A DNA stretch of 64,000 bases from assembly GCF_900067135.1 (NCBI RefSeq), contig NZ_FJUR01000005.1:1-64000 (forward strand). Direction: 5' to 3'. Source of the stretch: Rhizobium sp. 9140. GTDB taxonomy: Bacteria; Pseudomonadota; Alphaproteobacteria; Rhizobiales; Rhizobiaceae. Shown one piece after another: positions 1 through 10,068 of the stretch. Below the pieces are notes generated by a model. That model saw only the letters and a list, made by a program, of their open reading frames with translations, had not been told where the DNA came from and searched no databases. A program made the position numbers and the translations under genes. Position 1 is the stretch's first letter, and every line of letters begins with the position of its first letter.

Positions 1-43
1 CAGTCAAGCAGCAAAGCCGCTGTCGACCCAAACCGGTCATCAG

Positions 44-660
44 CTAGCGCTGTGCAGATGCCATGAACCCAGCGGCCAGCAGGATCATTCCGCCCGCCGT
101 TCCGTCAATCAACCTGCGCTTCTTGTCATTGAGGTGGCCACCGCCGAGACGGGACAAGGTAAGGCTCAGGATCGAGTAAACGACCGCACACCAGAACATG
201 AACGCGAGAGACAGGCTTATGGCTTGTAAGGTCACGTTGCCCGCCTGATGGTCCATGAACTGGGGAGGATGGCGACGTAGATCATCATACCCTTTGGGTT
301 CAGGAGCGCCGTCAGGAAGCCCTTGGAAAGCTGGTTCTCGACCTTCCGCCCGGATACGGCGATGTCCTGAGACTGCATGGCTGATCTGATGAGCTTGTAG
401 GCGAGGAAGAGCAGATAGGCGATACCGATCCATCTGATCGCCTCGAACAGGACGGGAGAGGCCGCGACGACGGCGGCAAGTCCAAGGGCGACCAAAAGGG
501 AATGAACGCCATAGCCCAGCACCACGCCGAGCGTTGAGCGAAGCCCTGCTCGCGATCCCCCGGACACAGCCTGGGACGCGATGAAGAGCATGTCGGGGCC
601 AGGCGTGCAGATCAGTGGCAGAACCGTGGCGGAAAAGAGTAGGAGCAGATGTGCGTTCAT
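44..660 (-). pseudogene. LysE/RhtB-family amino-acid exporter, frameshifted
   Basis: Inner-membrane exporter of the LysE/RhtB family, which expels amino acids or their analogues. From ATG at 660 the frame reads MNAHLLLLFSATVLPLICTP and then GPDMLFIASQAVSGGSRAG, the typical N-terminus, and continues to NPKGMMIYVAILP. After that it runs out of frame. The neighbouring frame carries the rest (QFMDHQAGNVTLQ and two further hydrophobic helices) to a stop at 44. Adding one C to the CCCC run near 260-265 restores a normal protein of about 205 aa, so one base was lost, or this is a sequencing error. It diverges from the Lrp/AsnC gene, the usual arrangement for this exporter. Family call sure; functional state uncertain. 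Confidence 0.8.
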
Positions 661-756
661 ATCGATGTTGTATCTGGATGCGAGCGCAATCGGGTTGCTA
701 ATGTTGCTTGCAGAGTGAATATATTGGCATTTGCTGCCAACGGAAGACAAATTTGT

Positions 757-1221
757 ATGTTTCAAAAGCTCGATGAGATCGACAGGCGCATCCTGAAGGC
801 TCTTCAACGTGACGGCAGGATGCAAAACATCGATCTGGCTAAGGAGGTCGGCTTGTCGCCTTCCCCTTGCCTTCGGCGGGTGAAGGTCTTGGAGGAGGCG
901 GGGGTCATCAAGCGATACGTCGCGGTTGTCGACCAGGCAAAGGTCGGCCTTCCCCTGTCGATGTTCTCGCGGGTCTGGCTGACGGCGCAGGATGCCGAGA
1001 CGATTGACCTCTTCATCGCTGCGATGCGACGCCTACCGGAGGTGGTTGAATGCTACATCATGCTGGGGGAGAGTGACGCGCTGCTGCGCGTTGTCGTCGC
1101 CGATCTCGATGACTACCGGCGCTTTCAGTCCACGCACCTGACGCGCAAGAACGGTATTCAGTCGGTGAAGACAGACGTGCCGAGCGAGGTCATCAAGCAG
1201 ACTTTTGCACTTCCGGTTTGA
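757..1221 (+). CDS. Lrp/AsnC-family transcriptional regulator
   Basis: DNA-binding regulator of the feast/famine family, 154 aa. The N-terminal winged helix-turn-helix (LDEIDRRILKALQRDGRMQ, then LAKEVGLSPSPCLRRVKVLE) is followed by the RAM effector-binding domain, which contains VVECYIMLGESDALLRVVV. ATG at 757 gives the usual family length and places MFQKLDEIDRRIL at the start; an in-frame start at 649 would overlap the divergent exporter and adds unrelated residues. It faces the LysE-type gene across about 100 bp, so it probably controls that exporter in response to an amino acid. The target is inferred from the arrangement only. Confidence 0.88.
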   Translation: MFQKLDEIDRRILKALQRDGRMQNIDLAKEVGLSPSPCLRRVKVLEEAGVIKRYVAVVDQAKVGLPLSMFSRVWLTAQDAETIDLFIAAMRRLPEVVECYIMLGESDALLRVVVADLDDYRRFQSTHLTRKNGIQSVKTDVPSEVIKQTFALPV

Positions 1222-1344
1222 ACGCGGAGCAAGCCCATGTCCGGTGTTGGCGCACTCCTGCCAAAACCGTGCTCGCACGAACGGGCCGAAGTGAGGTCAC
1301 TCGGCCCTATCAAGGTCAAACCCGACGAGGCGAAGCGATGTTGA

Positions 1345-2373
1345 TCACGCCGCCATTGTCTCTACTTGGGGCTGCTGAGCGTGCATCCAATCGGCAGCCT
1401 GCTGCGCCTTGCTCGCAGCGGTGAAGATGGCCTTGGGATCGTCCTTCAGGACCTTGAGCCATGTGGCAACATAGGCGGCGTGGTCGGGGCGCGGATGATG
1501 GGCGATCCCCAAGTCAGCCAGGACAAGCCCGCTGAGAATTTCCACGCAGCATTCTTCGGCGGCGTAGGCGGCCGAACCGAAGCGCCCGGAAAGATCACGG
1601 TCGAGTCTGTGTTTTGCACCACTGGCATGGCCGGTCTCATGCAGCCAGACGCCGTAGAATGACGCGGCATCGCGAAACGAGGTGAAGGGCGGCATGAACA
1701 CCGTGTCGGCCGAGGGCCGGTAATAGGCTTCCGACCCGCCGAATTCGGTCTCAACGCCCAAGTTTGCGATGAATGCTTCAGCGTGGGCGAGGCGTTCGGC
1801 CTCGGGCAGTACAGGAGTCGCTGGGCGCTCGTAGCCGTCGACCTGAGCGACGTTGAAGACGGAGAACGCACGGGCGAACATCCTCCGATGCCCGTCATCA
1901 TCGTCTTGGTTCTCGGCCTGCCTGGAAGACCGGATCTCGCTCCACAGGACGACCGTGGTGGAGCGTTCGCCTTCACGCACCTGCGCGCTAGCATCCTGCC
2001 ATTGCTTGTAGGTGCCCCAGAGACCATCGCCATATCCGGCGGCGAAACCTGCGGCCCAGAGCGCCAGCGTGTTTATGCCGCGATAGCGCTTGCCGGATGA
2101 GATGTTGGTCGGACGCGCGATGCTGGTGCCGTTGTGGAACCAGGGCGCACGCCATTCGCCGGCACCTTGCTCGATCGCGGCGATGATCTCGGCCGTGACG
2201 CGAGAATAGACGTCAGCGCGCTGGACGGATGCTGATGTGCTGGGCATTGGGGAATCTCCGCGGCCGGCGGCGCGAGCCTCTCTCGCCCCCTCAACCGACC
2301 GCCCGACTCCGGCCTTCCTCTTCCTCTCCTGCCGCCCGTTCGGGCGGCTGTTCTTCATGTTTTGTCTTGTCAT
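1345..2373 (-). CDS. ArdC-like antirestriction protein (ssDNA-binding domain plus zincin metalloprotease)
   Basis: Probable antirestriction protein of the ArdC type, which protects incoming plasmid DNA in a new host. The N-terminal ssDNA-binding-like domain (DVYSRVTAEIIAAIEQGAGEW, with TNISSGKRYRGINTLALW) precedes a metallopeptidase domain with HETGH near residues 245-249 and a downstream acidic helix (AAEECCVEILSGL). Two starts are possible: ATG at 2373 behind AAGGAG (342 aa) or ATG at 2247 behind GGAG (300 aa); the first adds a very basic K/R-rich leader. The first is used because its ribosome site is stronger. A second, truncated ArdC-like gene lies at 8098-8823. Confidence 0.82.
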   Translation of the reverse strand: MTRQNMKNSRPNGRQERKRKAGVGRSVEGAREARAAGRGDSPMPSTSASVQRADVYSRVTAEIIAAIEQGAGEWRAPWFHNGTSIARPTNISSGKRYRGINTLALWAAGFAAGYGDGLWGTYKQWQDASAQVREGERSTTVVLWSEIRSSRQAENQDDDDGHRRMFARAFSVFNVAQVDGYERPATPVLPEAERLAHAEAFIANLGVETEFGGSEAYYRPSADTVFMPPFTSFRDAASFYGVWLHETGHASGAKHRLDRDLSGRFGSAAYAAEECCVEILSGLVLADLGIAHHPRPDHAAYVATWLKVLKDDPKAIFTAASKAQQAADWMHAQQPQVETMAA

Positions 2374-2568
2374 GATTGTTGCTCCTTCTCCGCCCGGGGC
2401 CTGTCCCGGCGTCGGAGCAGCGGATTGCGATGTCTCAGGCGCGGCCGTGCACTCGCAGAGCCGAAGCGCAAGCGGAGGACGGCGTCAGCCGTTGCGCGGA
2501 TGCGTCGGGCATCGCGCGCTCCGAGCTCGCCGGGCGGGCCCCCGGCGCAGGAGCCCACCCGGCTCCGT

Positions 2569-4737
2569 TCAGGAGCCAGGTGCGGATCGGGCTTCGTCTA
2601 TGCCGGCCAGGACCGCGTTCGCCCGCTCAAGATCCTGCTGAAGGATGCTTCGCTGAAGCGTGGACAGCCGCTTCTCCTTCAGCAGGTCTGCGGCTTCCTG
2701 TGCGGACCGGACCCATGCTGGCCGGTGCCTTGAGGTAATACAGGCATTTGGACAGTGGGTTGGCTGGCAGAGTGCGGTCAGCGGCCCTTTGAAACCGGTG
2801 GCCTGCTTCAGACAGACGGCCGTGCCGGGATCGAAGAAGCAATCCGCCAGCACGCCGACATGAAGGGTCCGCGCGGAGGCTCGCGAACATGGTGCGCAGT
2901 CGGGCGCGATCAAGCGATCATGGCCGGAAGCGGCCCGAGATCATCCGAAACGCTGTCGAGCGTCTTTGCGATCCGTGCCGCCGCAGGCCCCGACAGCCTT
3001 GCTCCGGCCTGCCGCTCGTCGAAATAGATCAACAGGTCATCGAGCTGGCCAAGGCTACGCTGGTTCTCGACTTCGGCCCGAAAGCCGGATCGGCTCGAGC
3101 CGGCATAACCTTCGAACGCCGCGACGGAAGCATGCTTGTACTGGATCATACCGGCAATGGTGCCGAAAGGACGATTGGCGATGTGCCATGCGATCGTGCG
3201 CCTAAACTGGCGCGTCGTGATCCGCCAAGGCTGATCACCAGGCCCATTCGGGACCGCCGGCGTGTCCGGGGTGGCGAAAAGATCGTTTGAGGTGGTCGCG
3301 GAAGCGGTTGAGTTGGCGGACGATCTCGGCGGACAGGTGGTCCTTGCAAACAGGCCTTGCGATCAGAACGGGCCAGAGCGTCGTGAGGCCGCGGGCGGAG
3401 GCGGCCGGAAAAGACAGGCGTTCAAGAACCTCGACAGCTCTGGCGACAGGTTCGATGGTAACCCACTCGGCAGGCTCGCCCCGGGCAGACTTGCCCTTAT
3501 AGGCGACGGATCGAACGCAGTGGCGCATGATCATGCCATCTTTGCTTCGCGCCACGGAAAGACAGCCGCGCCGCATCGCCTGGACTTCGCAATCTCGCAT
3601 GCCGGTCAGATAGGCACAAAGGATATACGCTGCTGATTGCAGCATGCGCTCTTCCGTCGCCAAGGTCCTGGCGTCGAAACGAGACCGCCAGGGCTTGCCG
3701 GTCTCTGGAAGAATGGAGACGGGCGTATTCATGCCGCCAGTCTCGACACGAGCTCGAGCACCGCAGCTCTGATCTGGCGTGGAGCGCCGTTCGTGAGTTG
3801 AATGTGCATCTTCGGCTCGGCCAGCGTGTCGATACCGATGTGCAGGTGAAGCAGGTGGCGTTGACGGGTGGCGACAGCTCTCCTGTCTCGGGATGCCGGA
3901 GAAATATACCGTTATGGGCAGTGCCCCAGACCGGCACTCCGCGACCTTCACTGCGCAACCGACCGAAGTAGTCCTCAAGCCGCTTACGCTGCTGCGCCGC
4001 CGGTCTTTACGTTCGAGAACGCTGTCCTGCTCGATGAGTGAGGCGCAGTGGGCTTCGAGGTTGTCCAACTCCTCGCGGGCTGCGAAGATATCGGCGGCGA
4101 ACTTGGTGACATACCGGATCGACCAGGCGAGCAACGGTGAGATGATTGTCTCGGGAATGCGCGGCGTCCGGTTCTCCCGGACTTGACGATAGCCCGCGAC
4201 ACGCGCTGGTGATCTTCCGGTCCAAGGTTGAAACCTCAGTCCTCCGGAGGGCAGATGGTCGCGATAGAAGAAGAGATCGGCAGGTACTTCCAATAATTGC
4301 GCGACAATGACGGGCCGGCGGGCACGATCGGCACTGAGATGGCGGGCATAGCGGTCCAGAAGTGGCTGATCGACCCGGTGAAGATCGACAACACCGAGTT
4401 CATCACGCACGAAATCGAAGAAGCGCCGCGCTCGGTTGAACGCCTGCCGGACACTGCCGGGAGGAAGGATCCTGCGATGGCCAGGCAGATCGACGTTCAG
4501 CCGGGCATAGAGGAGTTCGCGCAACGCCTCGCGGACGCCCGTATCCTCAACCGAACCGAAATGCACGGTGACGTGACAGCGACGGGCGCTCTCGCGAAAC
4601 ACGGCCGGGCCGAGATCCCAGCTCGGATCACAGTAGCGCGACAGAGCGTCTCGATCAAAACCAGGCTTCAGCGGAGCGGTCGCGAGAACCGGGCGCTCGT
4701 AATGCCGGGAGGAAGCGGCTGGCGATAGTCCCGTCAT
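2569..4737 (-). pseudogene. Third tyrosine recombinase of trio A, multiple frameshifts
   Basis: Remnant of a DNA strand-exchange enzyme of about 700 aa. The reading frame is broken at least four times. Near 4005 it shifts from QDSVLERKDRR into AAQQRKRLEDYFG. At 3731 it stops after ELVSRLAA and a new ATG overlaps. Near 3285 NRFRDHLK shifts into DLFATPDTPAVPNG. Near 2912 a stop interrupts before the C-terminal part ending at 2569. Pieces of the catalytic set remain: YLTGMRDCEVQAM (first Arg), RQFRRTIAWHIA (second Arg) and IQYKHASVAAFEGYAG (His and Tyr). Its start overlaps the stop of the second recombinase, so it was the last gene of the operon. Confidence 0.78.
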
Positions 4738-6521
4738 TGGCGGGCCTCTGGCGGGAGATAGAGGGGATACACTTCCGCCTCGCGACGGGCTGCGGCAACC
4801 ACACTATCAGGGAATCCTGGCAGAACCTGCCCGGCAATGCGAGCATGGGCACGTCCAAACTTCATGGCCCAGTCCGCCGCGGAGAGACCCGCCCGCTGCT
4901 CCTCGATAAACCGTAGGAACGCAATGATCGCCGGCAGCTTGCGCGCGGTGATGACAGCGTTACGGCATTCGAGACAGCCCCAGAACGGTTGTGGGCAAGG
5001 CTCGCCTGGGGTTCCGAACGGGCTGCGGTCAAACCTGGAGCATGCCGCCAGCCAAACGTCCTGCTCGCCACTGAGGATGCCGTCTATGTTCTCGCTCGCT
5101 TCGGGCCTCGCATCGGATTGCCGCCAGGAAGCTTCCTCCGTAGGCGCCAGAACGACCGGACCTGAAGCGGCCGCGACCTCTGAGAATGCCTCGGTAATGG
5201 TGGCTTCGTGTAGCTGTCGCAGCGAGGGGATATCCGCGTAGTGGCGAGCGGCGATCTCCGGCGTGTGGCCGATGGCGAAGCGGGTCATATGACCCTCAGT
5301 CTTCAGATACCAGAGCGCCTTGTGGGTCTTGCGCAACCTGGAAAGAAGGAGACGAAGAGGTTCACCTTTGTCATCGACGATCCCATGGCCTGCGGACCAT
5401 CGGTCGACGAGCTCCTGTGGATGCTCGATACCCGCCCGGAGCTGCGTTGGCCCGGTATAGTAGTAAAGCCAAAGGCAATTGCTCGGGACAAACTGCCTGG
5501 TGAAGGCCGTGGCCTCGATCAACTTGCGGATCAAACCGCCCGGTGTTCCAGCCCCTCCATCGCGGACGCGAATGTGTTTGTGCTCGGCGCCGCGGGCCCG
5601 GCGCTTGACATAGGCAATCTCGACGGTGCCAGGTCCAGGGTTCTGGAGGCAATCGACCGTCAATGCCTTGCAGCACTCGATCTCGAGGCCAGTCTCCAAT
5701 GACAGGAAGGTCAGTAGAGGCGGAATATCCATTGCGCGCAGATGGAAACGGGCGTGCAGATCCTCGGAAAGTGCCGATACCGGAAGACTACGACGCAGCC
5801 TCATGAAATAGAGCTTTTTGAAGGAGGGGTCTGCGCTGCTGAGCCTGCCGGACGCGACGATCCGGGCATTGGCCTCGTCGGTCAGTCTGCGAAGCTTGGG
5901 ATAGTTGTCGTCTTCATCAAGCAGGTTGCCGATCCGCCGGAATATCTTGGCGATGTCGCCACGGGCAGCATCGCGAAGCTGCCGTGCAACGAGTGGGCTA
6001 TAGGCATCACGTGGTCTGGATCGTCCGGCCGAGTGTGCGCTGGTGTAGCTCAGCCGACGACGAACACCTTCATCCAGAAGACCTGGCTGGTCGGCGTCGA
6101 TCGAGCGCAAGGCAAGTATAGCTTTGGCAAGAACAACATGTCGGTGGATCGGAGACATCCCGCCAGCCTCGAGGAAATCTTCATACCCATTAATATCATG
6201 AATACGCAGACCGGCTGGCGTGGTTGCCGTGGAGTGCTCGCGCAGGTATTCGAAAAACCGAAGGTACGCCGAGAGATGCTGCTTAATCGTGCTGCGCGCG
6301 CCGAGCGGACCGCCGAGCTCGGACTGCCGGCGTAGAGCTCCTGCAAACGCGAGGGCGATGGGTCTCGGATGCTCGCCGACAAGATCAACTTCGACGGTCC
6401 CGCCATAGCGCGCCTCGATGTTGAAGCGCAGACCCAGCACCGGATTGCTGGCGTGTGGAGGAACAACGCCATCGGCTGGCTCAAAGCGAACCGCAGTTCC
6501 CTTGCGTGGGCGCCCCCTCAT
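4734..6521 (-). CDS. Tyrosine recombinase 2 of trio A
   Basis: Large site-specific recombinase-like protein, 595 aa, intact. The C-terminal half has LSRLRKTHKALW (Arg), FAIGHTPEIAARHYADI (His and the candidate nucleophile Tyr) and a Cys-bearing tail (CPQPFWGCLECRNAV) seen in plasmid integrases that work in groups. The first catalytic Arg position appears replaced: ETGLEIECC stands where families usually show TGLRxxE. It may therefore depend on its partners for activity. It overlaps the upstream recombinase by 4 bp at its start and the broken third one by 4 bp at its end, which implies translational coupling. Confidence 0.82.
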   Translation of the reverse strand: MRGRPRKGTAVRFEPADGVVPPHASNPVLGLRFNIEARYGGTVEVDLVGEHPRPIALAFAGALRRQSELGGPLGARSTIKQHLSAYLRFFEYLREHSTATTPAGLRIHDINGYEDFLEAGGMSPIHRHVVLAKAILALRSIDADQPGLLDEGVRRRLSYTSAHSAGRSRPRDAYSPLVARQLRDAARGDIAKIFRRIGNLLDEDDNYPKLRRLTDEANARIVASGRLSSADPSFKKLYFMRLRRSLPVSALSEDLHARFHLRAMDIPPLLTFLSLETGLEIECCKALTVDCLQNPGPGTVEIAYVKRRARGAEHKHIRVRDGGAGTPGGLIRKLIEATAFTRQFVPSNCLWLYYYTGPTQLRAGIEHPQELVDRWSAGHGIVDDKGEPLRLLLSRLRKTHKALWYLKTEGHMTRFAIGHTPEIAARHYADIPSLRQLHEATITEAFSEVAAASGPVVLAPTEEASWRQSDARPEASENIDGILSGEQDVWLAACSRFDRSPFGTPGEPCPQPFWGCLECRNAVITARKLPAIIAFLRFIEEQRAGLSAADWAMKFGRAHARIAGQVLPGFPDSVVAAARREAEVYPLYLPPEARQ

Positions 6522-7942
6522 AGCATGGCCTCCGAGGGGAGCAGTCCCAGGAGTTCTTCAACAGCCGCATCGACGGTATCGGCGCGCGTCGCGATGTGGT
6601 CCAAGTAAATATATGTTGTCGTCAGGCTGGCATGGCCCAGAAGCCGTTGCACCTGCTGGAGAGGATCGCCAAGAACTTGCCGATATCCCTCCATCGCCCC
6701 GGCAGGCAAGGCAGCATCGCGGAGGCGGTGCTGAATGAGCATCGCCAGCATGTGAACGGCGAAGGTGTGACGGAGCTGGTGCGGGCTGATGCTGATATCG
6801 AAACCGAAGGATCTGCACCGGCTGGAGGCACGCGCGAAAGCGACTTCCCATGAGTTCGGCTGCACCGGCAAGCCGATCTCCGAAAGCCATAATATCGCCG
6901 GTTCGCTCGGTGTGCCCTCGCTGTCGCAAATAATGATCCGACCGCGTTCCTCCGGGTTGAGCAGGTCGAGTACGATATCGCCGCCATCAAGCAACCGCAG
7001 CCGGGCAGCATCCCGATCCCGATGAACGAAGATCGGTCGGTCGACCGACCGCCATGCAGAGCGTTGCTGGAACTTCGTAACGGCACGAGCACGTTCGACA
7101 TCGACATAGGCGCGCACCTGCTCGAGCAGTCGAGCGGGAACAAGAATCTGGCGGCCGCGATCACCCTTGGTTTGGGCATCTGGCAAATCCAGCCAGACCT
7201 GACGGCCGGCACGGTGATCGGCGAAGACGAGATCGGAGGTGAAGAGAGACGACGCTTCTTCAAGGCGAAGCCCTGCAGTCACCAGGAGATCCGAGAACAG
7301 CGCATTGCGGATACCGTTGCGATCTCGGGCGCCAGGGCGTGCGTGGCCGTCAGGCAAAAGCGTTTTTAGGCCAACATCCCGAAACCGTCGGTAGTCATCG
7401 AGCGTGACGAAACTGACGTCCGCTCGACGCGCGGCAGGTTCATAGGCATCGTTCCGCGCTACCACCTGCGACCGGCGCCCACCGTACCCCTGCCTCCAGA
7501 CCGAGCGATGCGTGAAGGGTACGTCCGCAATCAGTCCTTCCTGCACCCCCCAGCGATATAGCCGATCGAGACAGGCAACGGCGCGATTCCAGGACGCAGC
7601 GGAAATGCGTTGACCCGCGTCGGCGCGGCGTCGGACGCGATGATAGGCAAGGACATCATACCGGTCAGCCTGCCATATCGTCTTGGCGCAGGCTTCCGAT
7701 AGAAAGCGAGCCCAGACGAGAACGTCATAGCCATAGGCACGGAGAGAATGGCGGGAGCGAACGCCGTTGAGAGGGAGGTCGCGCAAAAAGCGATCCAGAT
7801 CAGGATCGTATAGTGCCCCGTCGCGGAGGATCATCGGGACATGCGCGTCCAGACCCTCCGCTGATCTGAGCTCCAGAATAGTAATGCTTGAAGCTGTGAT
7901 TACACTGTCCACAAGTCGTTCAACCTTCCCCCAGACCCCCAT
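6518..7942 (-). CDS. Tyrosine recombinase 1 of trio A
   Basis: Site-specific recombinase, 474 aa, first gene of the trio operon. An N-terminal core-binding region (SLRAYGYDVLVWARFLSEA) leads into the catalytic domain with LLVTAGLRLEEASSL (Arg I), HQLRHTFAVHM (His-x-x-Arg) and LLGHASLTTTYIYLDH (His and Tyr nucleophile). All canonical residues are present, so it is probably active. A 155-bp gap separates it from the truncated ArdC-like gene upstream; the promoter should lie there. Confidence 0.88.
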   Translation of the reverse strand: MGVWGKVERLVDSVITASSITILELRSAEGLDAHVPMILRDGALYDPDLDRFLRDLPLNGVRSRHSLRAYGYDVLVWARFLSEACAKTIWQADRYDVLAYHRVRRRADAGQRISAASWNRAVACLDRLYRWGVQEGLIADVPFTHRSVWRQGYGGRRSQVVARNDAYEPAARRADVSFVTLDDYRRFRDVGLKTLLPDGHARPGARDRNGIRNALFSDLLVTAGLRLEEASSLFTSDLVFADHRAGRQVWLDLPDAQTKGDRGRQILVPARLLEQVRAYVDVERARAVTKFQQRSAWRSVDRPIFVHRDRDAARLRLLDGGDIVLDLLNPEERGRIIICDSEGTPSEPAILWLSEIGLPVQPNSWEVAFARASSRCRSFGFDISISPHQLRHTFAVHMLAMLIQHRLRDAALPAGAMEGYRQVLGDPLQQVQRLLGHASLTTTYIYLDHIATRADTVDAAVEELLGLLPSEAML

Positions 7943-8097
7943 CCGGGGAGCCCAGCATCAACGAAGGAGTTCAACTTGCCCGGCACTCTCCAGGCCGGCC
8001 TCCGCCAGCTATTTGGGAGCGCTGCGTCCGGCCTGGAAAGCGCCTCCGTCAGCGTGTGCATCAACCTCGGTAAGAAGCCGCCAGTCGGTGCAGACTG

Positions 8098-8823
8098 TCA
8101 AGATAAGGCAATGAGTTCTTCTCGGGCGCGATCCGTCCGGTACTTCGCATAGCGCGAAAGATCTCGTCCGACGCGATGTTCCGCCGCCGTCCAGTGGGTC
8201 ACCTCATGACTAAGGACAGCCGCATATCCGGCTGCATCGCAAAACGTCTCAAACGGCGGCATCTGGATGTAATCCATGATCGGCGAATAATAGGCCTGGT
8301 TGCCTCCGTGCCGGATCGCGGCGCCGGTGTTGCGGAAGAAGAGATCGGCGCGCTCTATTCGCTCGACAGGATCCCGCACCTTGGCCGGCGGAGCATGATA
8401 GGTGTCGGGCAAACCCTCGATCTGCTCTATATTGAACACAGAATATGCCTTGAGGAACGGTATCTCTCGATCGACATCATTGCCGTTTCCGTCGGCCACC
8501 GACTTTGTGAACCGGCTGGCGAAGACGACTGTCGAGCCGGTTTCGCCCTTTCGCACGGCCCCGCCCAGCTCGAGGGCCTGTTTGAAGGTCATCCACATCG
8601 AGGAGGAGAAGCCGCGCGATACCTGCTCCGACCACAGGAGCAGCACGTTCATGCCGGAATAGGGGAGGCCATTGTGGCGCACCGGCCGTGTAATGCGACT
8701 ATGCGTGTTGGCGGCGCTCCATGGTTTCATCCAGGGACGCACGCCTGATTCCAGTTCCTCGACGATCCGATCTGTGATCCGCGTGTAGATGTCGATACGC
8801 TCAGATCCCGCTTTCTTCGTCAT
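8098..8823 (-). pseudogene. ArdC-like antirestriction gene, 3'-truncated
   Basis: N-terminal 240 residues of a second ArdC-like protein, related to but clearly different from the one at 1345-2373. The ssDNA-binding-like domain is complete (IDIYTRITDRIVEELESGVRP, HNGLPYSGMNVLLLW) and the metalloprotease motif HEVTH lies at residues 206-210. The protein ends abruptly at AREELIALS, where ArdC proteins continue with roughly 60-80 more residues. The break coincides with the edge of the recombinase trio, so insertion of that element, with loss of the 3' part, is the likely cause. Good ribosome site (GAAAAGAAG). A residual role for the DNA-binding part cannot be excluded. Confidence 0.72.
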
Positions 8824-9028
8824 GACTTCTTTTCCTTTTCTCAGGACCGCGCCTATCGTGGTCCGTCACGGAGGTCCGAAGTCAGGAGCCGATGGTGCGG
8901 CCATGCACCGGAACGGCCGCAACAGCGTGGAGGACGGCAAAGCCGTTGCTTGGGTGCCCGGCTCCTGCAGGACCGCCGAGCGGGACGGGCCGCGATAGGC
9001 GCGTCTTCAGCCTTTCTTCTCAACATGG

Positions 9029-9057
9029 AAAAAGGCCGGCGCCCACGAGCGCCAGCC
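9029..9057 (-). terminator. Rho-independent terminator
   Basis: Read on the minus strand, GGCTGGCGC and GCGCCGGCC form a stem (one mismatch) around a 6-nt loop, followed directly by TTTTTCC. It lies 45 bp after the stop of the 9102-9689 gene and separates it from the truncated ardC. Confidence 0.75.
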
Positions 9058-9101
9058 AAGGAACAAGAAGGAAGGGGCGGGGTGCGACCCCGCCGTTCGT
9101 G

Positions 9102-9689
9102 TTATCCGAAAGCGGCCAACTGAGCTTCGGCTGCTTTGCGGTCGAGCGATGCGCCTGGATTTTCGACCGGCCGGTCGAAGGGCTTCCAGGTCTCGCCGAC
9201 GACCTGTTCATAGGCCACCACCGCGCCTTCGGCTGCCATGCGCAGCGCGTGCGATTGGACACCCATGTCGGCCGCGAACTCCCGCTTGCGCTGGGCGGCG
9301 CTGTCATAGCCGACCGGACCATCGAGATCCTCGTCGCGGGCATCGTTGGACGCCTTGGCCGTTGCGTCGCGCGCCTCGGTGACGGCGCGGGAGTAGAATT
9401 GCCCGGCGCCATGCGCGGATCCGACAAAGGCCCCGACGATGCGCTGGAGGTGGATCTGCATCGCCTTCTCGCCGAGGCCTTCGGACAGGCTTTCGGCGGT
9501 CTCGACGATCAGCCGCTCGTGAAGGCTGCGGATGCCATCGCTGTCGACGACTGCCGTGCCGAAGCTTGTCGCGATCTTGGACGCCTGGGTGGCGTCGGGG
9601 CAGGAGAGGCGGACCATTTCGAGGGTGGTGCTGCGGCGAGATTGCGAGACCCGTGCGTTGGAGCGATTGGGGGTAGCGGGCTTGGCCAT
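9102..9689 (-). CDS. Conserved plasmid-type hypothetical protein, 195 aa
   Basis: Not recognised. Starting at ATG 9689 (MAKPATPNRSNARVSQSRRS) behind GGAAGGAAC gives 195 aa. It is mostly helical, soluble and basic at the N-terminus, with SLHERLIVETAESLSEGLGE and long Ala-rich helices; no membrane segment or enzyme motif is visible. It stands alone with a terminator just downstream, beside the ParB-like and helicase-methylase genes, so a plasmid maintenance or establishment role is plausible but unproven. An in-frame upstream start at 9785 adds poorly coding sequence and lacks a ribosome site. Confidence 0.7.
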   Translation of the reverse strand: MAKPATPNRSNARVSQSRRSTTLEMVRLSCPDATQASKIATSFGTAVVDSDGIRSLHERLIVETAESLSEGLGEKAMQIHLQRIVGAFVGSAHGAGQFYSRAVTEARDATAKASNDARDEDLDGPVGYDSAAQRKREFAADMGVQSHALRMAAEGAVVAYEQVVGETWKPFDRPVENPGASLDRKAAEAQLAAFG

Positions 9690-10068
9690 GTCTGTTCCTT
9701 CCTTGGCTTCCGAAGCGGTTCCGGCCCGTGCCGGTCTGCCCTTCGATGCGGACGACCAGAACCGGCAAGGGACGGGTGGCTTCACAGGTCCGATCCGGCT
9801 GAGCCAGCAGGGCAGGGTTGCGGGCCAGCAGGTCTTGACCTGAGCAGACCGCGAGCCTGCCCTCGCGCAGAGAGGCTGGATCGGCCGCCCCGCGGCGCGA
9901 CAGCGGCCTTGAAACGACCGGCCGCCGGTTCAGACCGCAGCGAACAAGAAGGGCAGTCCGGCACGGTTCCGATATCAATCCCAAGGCAAGCGACAGACAT
10001 GGCCAAGCCCCTGACGATGACATCGAAGCCGGGTAGGATATCGCCAGGTCCTTTCGCCTCGGGTCCTC
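9690..10068. other. Intergenic stretch, no gene supported
   Basis: About 380 bp between the 195-aa gene and the 103-aa gene. Open frames here are shadows without ribosome sites or family features. The promoter of the 9102-9689 gene presumably lies in this stretch, but no clear -35/-10 pair was identified. Confidence 0.4.

Larger units (their letters stand above)
2569..8106 (-). mobile_element. Three-recombinase integrative element (trio A), decayed
   Basis: Three large tyrosine-recombinase genes lie head to tail on the minus strand with 4-bp ATGA overlaps at 6518-6521 and 4734-4737. Such trios move as units (RIT, GInt and Tn554-like elements). The sizes (474 aa, 595 aa, then about 700 aa if repaired) do not match the smaller RIT trio at 20811-24005, so this is a different lineage. 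The right boundary is set where an ArdC-like gene stops matching its family near 8100-8106. The left boundary is unclear (2374-2569). No terminal repeats were found. The third gene is broken, so the element is probably immobile by itself. Confidence 0.6.

Noticed and set aside
2374-2568. Several overlapping frames between the ArdC-like gene and trio A
   Set aside because: GC-rich shadow frames on both strands with no ribosome site; at most element-end sequence.
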